Assembly: GCF_964204645.1 (NCBI RefSeq)
Contig: NW_027437432.1
Coordinates: forward strand, 149,653-213,652
Source: Tubulanus polymorphus
Taxonomy: Eukaryota; Nemertea; Palaeonemertea; Tubulaniformes; Tubulanidae
Length of the DNA: 64,000 nt
Direction of reading: 5' to 3'
The translations under genes were made by a program, and so were the position numbers. How positions within the stretch are numbered: position 1 is the first letter of the stretch; every line of letters starts with the position of its first letter. Positions 12,501 to 24,500 of the stretch are shown in pieces. The notes under the pieces are model-generated. The model did no database searches, was not told where the DNA came from, and was given only the letters and a program-made list of their open reading frames with translations.

Positions 12501-15500
12501 CTACCACTTATGTCAAAATGATAACCAAAAATAAAATAAATAAATTGAAGGGTTTTATCTCAAAAACTTGAGACTAAAGTTGAAATAATCGGGTACACTA
12601 AAAGCTTCGAAGCAGTCGAAAGTATTTCGTTTTAGATGCGTCAGATTGTGCGGTGAAATAGTTAGAATATTTACCCGTTCTAGGAGAGATAGAGTAGCTT
12701 TCAACGCTCCTTCCGGTCGTCCAAACGGGAAACAATATCTAATCAAATACAATACAACTTTTATTGAAGTTTCATTCAAACAAGGACTAGACCTTATAGA
12801 GGCCTACTGGACGCAGTTCGGTGAACTTTCACAAAAACGTTTTAACTTCATTTCAATTTTTTCACTTTATGTTGAACAAAACTCTCAGTTGAATTCAAGT
12901 CTTAACGAGTTGATTTATTGAAAATGTGAACTGATTTTTAAAGTGTGGAGTTGAAAATCTAACAAATGATTTGACTTGTTTTATTTCAATAAATAGTGAT
13001 TGAACAAACCTGAAATGCGTGATTTGATTTTCTAGTAAAATTCTCAGCCTTTCTTTAATTTCATCGAATTTCTCTTTCTCTTCGTGAGTCACGGTTCCGA
13101 TTCCATCTGGTCTGAAAATAATTCAACGCAAAATGCAAAAATAAAAACTCTTCTATTCATTGTGAAATATTCAACAATTTACTAAAAAGATTATTTTCAG
13201 GGATTGAGGATAAAATTAACAAGATATCATTCAAACATTTCAATAATGTTCATTTCGATAAAATCTATTGGAAACAATCAAATCTGAAATATGTAGTGAC
13301 TTGAATTTTTATTTTCATTCAGGATAAAAAAGTTGAAATGAATTTTCGTTAAAATCTTTTAGATTTCTATACACCAGTTACCAATCTGATTGACTATAGG
13401 AATTTGCTACTCGTAACAAACTTTAGAGCATTAACAAAGGCCTAATACAGAGTAAACACTTAATTAATTCAGTTGATTAGAACAAACTTCAAAACTAATT
13501 AAACCCTTTTGATCAACAGTAAAGCAATCAATTAGTGAGAGGAATTCTGTAATTAATCAAATCACTAATTTAGGTAAATTATCATATTATCATAGATTTA
13601 GAAATGGTATAAATTAGTAGAGTGAGTGAGAGGGGTTCAATTCGGGGTAATTTAACGAATAGATTAAATAAAGATTAATTACGAATACTAATTAGTCATA
13701 CAGTAAACATCGACCAATCAGATTGTAGAATTAATGAACAGTAGTCTGACTACTGGGAATAAATACAGCGACATCTGACATCGAGACATTCAGTCCTCAC
13801 TCGACTCTCACAGCGACACCACAACAAACAAAACAACATGGCCGCCGCATCACCGAAATTCATCGAAGATTGCGAAGAATTCTTAGCCGATTTCCTCGAG
13901 ACGGTCAACAGTCCCGAATATCACCACGGCGACGAACAACACGAAGGCGATTATTCGTTCGACAGCGCCATCTGCGGGGACGGCTGGTCGACGCCGGAGA
14001 ATATTTACGAAGAAGAGAACGTATCGGCTAATTCATCGGGGTACCACGGCAACACGAGCGATGATTCTACGGAAGAGGTCTCGAGTGTGAATTGCGATAT
14101 CATCTCGGGACTGGCTAGTAACCCGGGACTCGCTAGTAACCCGGTGTTCCACGAGCTACAGAAAACACTACTCGCAGATTGTCTCCCCGGGCAACAACCG
14201 ATCAGTCTGTTACGCAGTTTACACGCGGCGCCACCTATCGACGTCAATATCAGACATCGAGCGCTCGAAATCAAAATGGAGATGTTGAAAATCCACGCGT
14301 TTGATAAAATCTCCGAATTACAGAATATTTATAAATATCAGCGAGCGACGCTGGAAGCCGATCGGTATCACGATTTAATGACCAGCGATTCCGAACAGAA
14401 TAAACAACTTATACAATCGTATTACGACGGATTAATTCATAAAGTGATGCATCGAATTTCACAAAGTCTCGAATTATTGGAGGAAACTTTTAACATCGGT
14501 AAAAAGCGCGACCGCGATGAAGAAGAAGAATCGAACGACTCGAAACGTCGTCGTACGTTTACTAAAATGGCGACTAATATTCTCGAACGCTGGTACACAC
14601 TACACGCAGGACATCCGTATCCGAGTATCGATGAATTAAACGCGTTAAGCGACGCTACCGGGGTAACCCTAAAACAAGTACGTCGATGGTTCTCCAATAA
14701 ACGTAACCGCGCCAACTACCAGAAAAACTCTCGAATCGTGAGTCGTTATCCGAATCTAGCTCCGTTTCTATAACATGTGATTGTCATTGATTGTGGAAGT
14801 GATTGTCATTGATTGTGGAAAACTCTTGAATTGATCGTCAATGATTGTAAATTGATTGTGCTACTCATTAAACTGTACTATTGTTTAAATCTGTGCTTCT
14901 GATCATGAATTATTTTGTGATAATTTTTAACCATATTTTATACATAAATCTATTAGAAAAATAAAGAATATGTAAAAATAATTATCAATTTGAGACTCGT
15001 TTTTCAATGTTTGGATTCAGGAGTCACTGCTAGTCACGCCACCTGGTATCGCAGCTACTGTCGTCATGGAGAAATAGTATAAACTAATGCAACAGGTGTG
15101 AAAATATCTATAGGGGGCCAGTTGGAGGCAGACAAAATTTCAGCCAATCAGTGAGCAGGAATATTAGTAATGCAGTTTTTCATTATCAAATCAACATTTT
15201 CAAACACTGACTGGGAAAGATCTAGTATCTGACTGATGGCTCCATAATATTCCGATTTCTAAACTGAATTTTACTCCTTTAGGACTGTATTAATAAGGCC
15301 ACCTAGTGGCATACGGAGGTACTTACCTATTCCCGTGTACGTGAGAGGCACAGAACGCGAAGCTATAGTGAATGAGTGTCGGGTCGACCATAATTCCATT
15401 CTCAGCTCGTTCTAGGAGATCACTGAGATAACACAGGTGTCTATGACAACCACGAACACCGTATCGAGCGCAGTATTCATCTAATACAAACACCTGACCG

Positions 15501-18500
15501 GGACTAAACCATCCCTACAAATATATATATCATTCATTACATCTGTATCCCCGGACCTGACCGGGACTAAACCATCCCTACAAATATATATATCATTCAT
15601 TACATCTGTATCCCCGGACCTGACCGGGACTAAACCATCCCTACAAATATATATATCATTCATTACATCGGTATCCCCGGACCTGACCCGGACTAAACCA
15701 TCCCTACAAATATATATATCATTCATTACATCTGTATCCCCGGACCTGACCCGGGCTAAACCATCCCTACAAATATATATATCATTCATTACATCGGTAT
15801 CCCCGGACCCGACCGGGACTAAACCATCCCTACAAATATATATATCATTCATTACATCTGTATCCCCGGACCTGACCGGGACTAAACCATCCCTACAAAT
15901 ATATATATCATTCATTACATCGGTATCCCCGGACCTGACCGGGACTAAACCATCCCTACAAATATATATATCATTCATTACATCGGTATCCCCGGACCTG
16001 ACCGGGACTAAACCATCCCTACAAATATATATATCATTCATAACATCGGTATCCCCGGACTTGACCCGGACTAAACCATCCCTACAAATATATATATATA
16101 TATAATATATTACATCGGTATCCCCGGACCTGACCCGGACTAAACCATCACTACAAATATATATATCATTCATTACATCGGTATCCCCGGACTAAACCAT
16201 CCCTACAAATACAGAGGGCCTCAGTATTTGTAAGGATGGTTTAGCCCGGGTTAGGTCCTGGAACTGAGCCTAGGGACATTTTGCTGCTGTGATCACTGGT
16301 TTGGCAAAAGCTTCCTCTGATATTGGAGATCATTTGCTCAGGGCTTCAGATGAAATGGTATAAATGATTGAGGGAGGTTAGTGGTGGATGTTCAACTGAG
16401 ATACATTACTAAACTTACCAAACAAGTGTAAGCATCATTGAGTCGATAATCAAGAGTTAATGTCTGTAACACTTTAAATAAATCATGATGATGAAATGCA
16501 CAAGGATCGGCCTGAACGAATTCATCTAAACCGTGTTTCCTCGCCCGGTCAGCATCTGAAATCAGAGACATCATATAACTATCAGAGACACCTAACAACA
16601 AACAGTGAAACTAATCGCACACGTGTATATGAGTAGTACGTAATATTAGTGTAAACTATAGATAGAAACTGACTCGGGTTCAATCCCTAACCGTAATTTC
16701 ACTCTATGTATTATTTTACTGTACCCACTGACCTCCTTGCATTCTAGATATTTGTGAGTTGCTGATTTTATTAGTTTGTACGACTGGTGGTATCGGTTTA
16801 TGCGATTGACCCGTCGCTCGATAAACAGCTTGAACCCATAACGTTCTCTCAGTTTCATCATCAGTAGCAAATAAAACACTATCTCCTTCTTTTACTGTGT
16901 TGAAGAAAAATCGACCGCCTTCTAAATCTAAAAACCAAACATTCAAAAACATCTAAATCTAAAATTCATCAGAATACACATTAAATTCACATTTCATTTC
17001 AATTGATTCTAGACTCAAATGATGTTTAAGTTTTAGGATAGTAACAACATCAGTCTAATCAGACTCAGGGTTTGCAGGTGGTGAAGTTTGTTCTCGGGTC
17101 TCTCTGCTTCGTGAAAGGGGTTAAGAAACCTCCGCAGCCGATTCAAACCTGCTAATAATTATCGGTAACAGTAAACTCATAACTGTGGATGTAAATGGCA
17201 CTTACCCATGAAGTTCAGCATTTCAAAATGAACTTAATTCACAACTGTATAGCCAAGATTAACCAATACCCGGGACTGTCATCCTCCTACGGCAGAGATT
17301 TGAACCTGATGGCATCCAGATTGCCACGGTACGAAACCCTGCCACACTAGACCGAGTGCGCAGCAGCTACACGCGCAGCTTAGTTGATGTCATTAATAGC
17401 CAATCAGAAATTCAGTTTTATTTTAGCCCGGGTTTTCCCATTTATAGTTCTTCCGTGAAATTTACCTCAGCGATTAACGAGCGATCTGATTGGTGCAGCA
17501 AACTTTCATGCAGCACTGCGCATGTACCTGCGCACCCGGTCTAGTGTGGCAGGGGTTCGTGCCGTGGCTGAGAATAGCGATGTCATCAGGTTCGAATCCC
17601 TGCCGAGGGAGGATGGGAACTGGGGGTTGAGGAGTTTTGGGGTTTAACATACCACTCATAGCGTCAGTATAGTCCACTGTATATCCATCTAACTGCATCA
17701 TTTCAGTCGGATCTGGTTTCTTTTCTCTATAACTACACATCGCAAACGTGTACTGTGAAACCTGGACCAATACGAAATATCTTTTCTTCCATTTCTTCCA
17801 AACTGATTTACCCATTGCGTATAAATATCTGCGAAATTAAAAACCGATAGAAATAACTGATTTACCCATAGCGTATAAATATCTGCGAAATTAAAAACCG
17901 ATAGAAATAACTGATTTACCCATAGCGTATAAATATCTGCGAAATTAAAAAACCGATAGAAATAACTGATTTACCCATAAAATAACCCGAATCATGGAAC
18001 TGGATCCTGACTCAACTTACCCGCAATGTTTCATATTTTGTGGTTTATCCATACGAACTGTGATTTTAATTCTTAAATCGTCCGGACAATTTTTCGTGGT
18101 CGTCATTTTATACCATTCGGCCATTTTAGTGCTGGTTGAAGTCGGGTGTATGACGACTTTACCCAATTCTTTATCTTCTAAACTCAACATTCCGGAACTT
18201 TCTGTATATAGTTTAACTTTAACTACTGGAAGAGGGTGAGTGGTGGTAAAATCTCCTTGCGTATCCCAACTATAAATATATCATTCAAAAACATATTCTT
18301 ATTTATTTACAATAAATGTGATCAGTGACGATTAAAATTGTCACCTTTTCTTTCTCCCTGCAAGAAGAAATAATTCATTCCTCTTACTGTATCTATTGAA
18401 CACTCAGCGGTCTCCTATTAGTCGAGGTAACCCCTGAATGGCTCCTGGATGGAGAGATCTGACCTACAACACTCGGTGGTCTCCTATCAGTCGAGGTAAC

Positions 18501-21500
18501 CCCTGAATGGCTCCTGGATAGAGAGATCTGACCTACAACACTCGGTGGTCTCCTATCAGATAAGGTAACCCCTGAATGGCTCCTGGATAGAGAGATCTGA
18601 CCTACAACACTCGGTGGTCTCCGATCAGATAAGGTAACCCCTGAATGGCTCCTGGATAGAGAGATCTGACCGACAACACTCGGTGGTCTCCTATCAGATA
18701 AGGTAACCCCTGAATGGCTCCTGGATAGAGAGATCTGACCAACAACACTCGGTGGTCTGCTATCAGATAAGGTAACCCCTGAATGGCTCCTGGATAGAGA
18801 GATCTGTGCTACAACACTCAGTGGTCTCCTATCAGATAAGGTAACCCCTGAATGGCTCCTGGATAGAGAGATCTGACCTACAACACTCAGTGGTCTCCTA
18901 TCAGTTAAGGTAACCCCTGAATTGCTCCTGGATAGAGAGATCTGACCTACAACACTCGGCGGTCTCCTATCAGATAAGGTAACCCCTGAATGGCTCCTGG
19001 ATAGAGAGATCTGACCTACAACACTCGGCGGTCTCCTATCAGTTAAGGTAACCCCTGAATTGCTCCTGGATAGAGAGATCTGACCTACAACACTCGGCGG
19101 TCTCCTATCAGATAAGGTAACCCCTGAATGGCTCCTGGATAGAGAGATCTGACCTACAACACTCGGCGGTCTCCTATCAGATAAGGTAACCCCTGAATGG
19201 CTCCTGGATAGAGAGATCTGACCTACAACACTCAGTGGTCTCCTATCAGATAAGGTAACCCCTGAATTGCTCCTGGATAGAGAGATCTGACCTACAACAC
19301 TCGGCGGTCTCCTATCAGATAAGGTAACCCCTGAATTGCTCCTGGATAGAGAGATCTGACCTACAACACTCGGCGGTCTCCTATCAGATAAGGTAACCCC
19401 TGAATTGCTCCTGGATAGAGAGATCTGTGCTACAACACTCAGTGGTCTCCTATCAGTCGAGGTAACCCCTGAATGGCTCCTGGATAGAGAGATCTGACCT
19501 ACAACACTCGGTGGTCTCCTATCAGATAAGGTAACCCCTGAATGGCTCCTGGATAGAGAGATCTGACCTACAACACTCGGCGGTCTCCTATCAGTCGAGG
19601 TAACCCCTGAATGGCTCCTGGATAGAGAGATCTGACCTACAACACTCGGTGGTCTCCTATCAGTCGAGGTAACCCCTGAATGGCTCCTGGATAGAGAGAT
19701 CTGACCTACAACACTCGGTGGTCTCCTATCAGATAAGGTAACCCCTGAATGGCTCCTGGATAGAGAGATCTGACCTACAACACTCAGCGGTCTCCTATCA
19801 GATAAGGTAACCCCTGAATTGCTCCTGGATAGAGAGATCTGACCTACAACACTCGGCGGTCTCCTATCAGATAAGGTAACCCCTGAATTGCTCCTGGATA
19901 GAGAGATCTGTGCTACAACACTCAGTGGTCTCCTATCAGTCGAGGTAACCCCTGAATTGCTCCTGGATGGAGAGATCTGACCTACAACACTCAGTGGTCT
20001 CCTATCAGATAAGGTAACCCCTGAATTGCTCCTGGATAGAGAGATCTGACCTACAACACTCGGTGGTCTCCTATCAGATAAGGTAACCCCTGAATTGCTC
20101 CTGGATAGAGAGATCTGACCTACAACACTCGGCGGTCTCCTATCAGATAAGGTAACCCCTGAATTGCTCCTGGATAGAGAGATCTGACCTACAACACTCG
20201 GCGGTCTCCTATCAGATAAGGTAACCCCTGAATTGCTCCTGGATAGAGAGATCTGTGCTACAACACTCAGTGGTCTCCTATCAGTCGAGGTAACCCCTGA
20301 ATTGCTCCTGGATGGAGAGATCTGACCTACAACACTCGGCGGTCTCCTATCAGATAAGGTAACCCCTGAATTGCTCCTGGATAGAGAGATCTGACCTACA
20401 ACACTCGGCGGTCTCCTATCAGATAAGGTAACCCCTGAATTGCTCCTGGATAGAGAGATCTGACCTACAACACTCAGTGGTCTCCTATCAGATAAGGTAA
20501 CCCCTGAATGGCTCCTGGATAGAGAGATCTGACCTACAACACTCGGCGGTCTCCTATCAGTCGAGGTAACCCCTGAATTGCTCCTGGATGGAGAGATCTG
20601 ACCTACAACACTCGGTGGTCTCCTATCAGATAAGGTAACCCCTGAATGGCTCCTGGATAGAGAGATCTGACCTACAACACTCGGCGGTCTCCTATCAGTC
20701 GAGGTAACCCCTGAATTGCTCCTGGATAGAGAGATCTGTGCTACAACACTCAGTGGTCTCCTATCAGTCGAGGTAACCCCTGAATGGCTCCTGGATAGAG
20801 AGATCTGACCTACAACACTCGGCGGTCTCCTATCAGTCGAGGTAACCCCTGAATTGCTCCTGGATAGAGAGATCTGACCTACAACACTCGGCGGTCTCCT
20901 ATCAGATAAGGTAACCCCTGAATGGCTCCTGGATAGAGAGATCTGACCTACAACGCTCAGTGGTCTCCTATCAGTCGAGGTAACCCCTGAATTGCTCCTG
21001 GATGGAGAGATCTGACCTACAACACTCGGCGGTCTCCTATCAGATAAGGTAACCCCTGAATTGCTCCTGGATAGAGAGATCTGACCTACAACACTCGGCG
21101 GTCTCCTATCAGATAAGGTAACCCCTGAATGGCTCCTGGATAGAGAGATCTGACCTACAACACTCGGCGGTCTCCTATCAGTCGAGGTAACCCCTGAATT
21201 GCTCCTGGATAGAGAGATCTGTGCTACAACACTCAGTGGTCTCCTATCAGTCGAGGTAACCCCTGAATGGCTCCTGGATAGAGAGATCTGACCTACAACA
21301 CTCGGCGGTCTCCTATCAGTCGAGGTAACCCCTGAATGGCTCCTGGATAGAGAGATCTGACCTACAACACTCGGCGGTCTCCTATCAGATAAGGTAACCC
21401 CTGAATTGCTCCTGGATAGAGAGATCTGACCTACAACACTCGGCGGTCTCCTATCAGATAAGGTAACCCCTGAATGGCTCCTGGATAGAGAGATCTGACC

Positions 21501-24500
21501 TACAACACTCGGCGGTCTCCTATCAGATAAGGTAACCCCTGAATTGCTCCTGGATAGAGAGATCTGACCTACAACACTCGGCGGTCTCCTATCAGATAAG
21601 GTAACCCCTGAATTGCTCCTGGATAGAGAGATCTGACCTACAACACTCGGCGGTCTCCTATCAGATAAGGTAACCCCTGAATGGCTCCTGGATAGAGAGA
21701 TCTGACCTACAACACTCGGCGGTCTCCTATCAGTCGAGGTAACCCCTGAATTGCTCCTGGATAGAGAGATCTGTGCTACAACACTCAGTGGTCTCCTATC
21801 AGTCGAGGTAACCCCTGAATGGCTCCTGGATAGAGAGATCTGACCTACAACACTCGGCGGTCTCCTATCAGTCGAGGTAACCCCTGAATGGCTCCTGGAT
21901 AGAGAGATCTGACCTACAACACTCGGCGGTCTCCTATCAGATAAGGTAACCCCTGAATTGCTCCTGGATAGAGAGATCTGACCTACAACACTCGGCGGTC
22001 TCCTATCAGATAAGGTAACCCCTGAATGGCTCCTGGATAGAGAGATCTGACCTACAACACTCGGTGGTCTCCTATCAGATAAGGTAACCCCTGAATGGCT
22101 CCTGGATAGAGAGATCTGACCTACAACACTCGGCGGTCTCCTATCAGTCGAGGTAACCCCTGAATGGCTCCTGGATAGAGAGATCTGACCTACAACACTC
22201 AGTGGTCTCCTATCAGATAAGGTAACCCCTAAATGGCTCCTGGATGGAGAGATCTGACCTACAACACTCGGCGGTCTCCTATCAGTCGAGGTAACCCCTG
22301 AATGGCTCCTGGATAGAGAGATCTGACCTACAACACTCGGCGGTCTCCTATCAGTCGAGGTAACCCCTGAATGGCTCCTGGATAGAGAGATCTGACCTAC
22401 AACACTCGGCGGTCTGCTATCAGATAAGGTAACCCCTGAATTGCTCCTGGATAGAGAGATCTGACCTACAACACTCGGCGGTCTCCTATCAGATAAGGTA
22501 ACCCCTGAATGGCTCCTGGATAGAGAGATCTGACCTACAACACTCAGCGGTCTCCTATCAGATAAGGTAACCCCTGAATGGCTCCTGGATAGAGAGATCT
22601 GACCTACAACACTCGGCGGTCTGCTATCAGATAAGGTAACCCCTGAATGGCTCCTGGATAGAGAGATCTGTGCTACAACACTCAGCGGTCTCCTATCAGA
22701 TAAGGTAACCCCTGAATGGCTCCTGGATAGAGAGATCTGACCTACAACACTCAGCGGTCTCCTATCAGATAAGGTAACCCCTGAATTGCTCCTGGATAGA
22801 GAGATCTGACCTACAACACTCGGTGGTCTGCTATCAGATAAGGTAACCCCTGAATTGCTCCTGGATAGAGAGATCTGACCTACAACACTCGGCGGTCTCC
22901 TATCAGATAAGGTAACCCCTGAATGGCTCCTGGATAGAGAGATCTGACCTACAACACTCGGTGGTCTGCTATCAGATAAGGTAACCCCTGAATTGCTCCT
23001 GGATAGAGAGATCTGACCTACAACACTCGGTGGTCTCCTATCAGATAAGGTAACCCCTGAATGGCTCCTGGATAGAGAGATCTGACCTACAACACTCGGT
23101 GGTCTCCTATCAGATAAGGTAACCCCTGAATGGCTCCTGGATAGAGAGATCTGTGCTACAACACTCAGCGGTCTCCTATCAGATAAGGTAACCCCTGAAT
23201 TGCTCCTGGATAGAGAGATCTGACCTACAACACTCGGTGGTCTCCTATCAGTCGAGGTAACCCCTGAATTGCTCCTGGATAGAGAGATCTGACCTACAAC
23301 ACTCAGTGGTCTCCTATCAGATAAGGTAACCCCTGAATTGCTCCTGGATAGAGAGAGGCAATGAGGATAGTAAATTGAGAATCCGACTCACTAATATAAC
23401 GATAAAGATGAAGTCCATTTTTCTCATTATAAATGAATGAATGAATGAGATTCTCAATCTAACTATTCTCACAACATCGACTCATAGTGTTTCATCCATG
23501 GATAGTATATCACTAGGTGGAAACAAGTGGATATCTACAGTAATGCATGGTTCTATAGGTAGGACGTAAGTAGGGAGGGTTCAAATCCAGTTTCTTCACT
23601 GTCTCTTCATCATAAATGTCATGAAGCAGATTTATTGCCTCTAGATACATTACAATATACTTCACGAGATATCGATAACAATTGTGGGCAAATATAACTC
23701 GTAATATATTGATTAGACATTCCGCCTGAGGTGAGTGAGGGAGAGTATTATATATGTATCAATTTTTAGGGTGGTTACAAACACCATTCGATTGGTTTAA
23801 CCCCTTTATAAACTACTTCTCAATAAATGATTATATCCAATGGAGACTAAAATCAATTAGACACATATTGTAGACACTGCTTAAATTTAATCTTTTAACT
23901 CAACTAAACTTTTCACATTTTTTTTCTGACCATAAACCGTATATGAATTATATCCTATCCAACTCAGATATCACTCTCAAATCAAAAGATCTGACGTGAG
24001 CGGAGTCTACTGTACCATCCAACTCAGATATCACTCTCAAGTCAAAAGATCCGACTTGAGCGGAGTCTACTGTACCATCCAACTCAGATATCACTCTCAA
24101 GTCAAAAGATCCGACTTGAGCGGAGTCTACTGTATCATCCAACTCAGATATCACTCTCAAATCAAAAGATCTGACTGTATTAAGTTCTGCACAGGTTTAA
24201 GCTATAGTTTAATGATACTAACTTTGGTTTCGATGCTTCAGCCTGATCAGTTTGAAGTTTCTCCCCATTTTCAACCTCCATTGTGCAATATACTATTTTA
24301 TTCGGAGCCAATGATTTCAGATTCTTCACTTCCATCACGACAACCTATGAAATAAAAAAGCAGTAGACAATCAGTATCTGTCTGTCTGTCTGTCTATTTA
24401 TAAACACAGACACCTGATAATCAAACTGCTCATACAGTTCATGTGAATTAACAACAACAACAGGGTTTACAGTTAAATTAGATCTATGAAACAGGCTCCA

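Noticed and set aside
12646-12921. 91-codon plus-strand frame
   Set aside because: Antisense shadow of CADPS exon 15 plus intron.
15481-16173. 230-codon minus-strand frame of 21-residue repeats
   Set aside because: Artefact of the 63-bp array (21 codons per unit); its frame differs from the CADPS reading frame of the duplicated exon edge.
18400-23358. CRISPR-like regular array
   Set aside because: No unique spacers: the whole 69-bp unit is repeated head to tail, and the DNA is eukaryotic.
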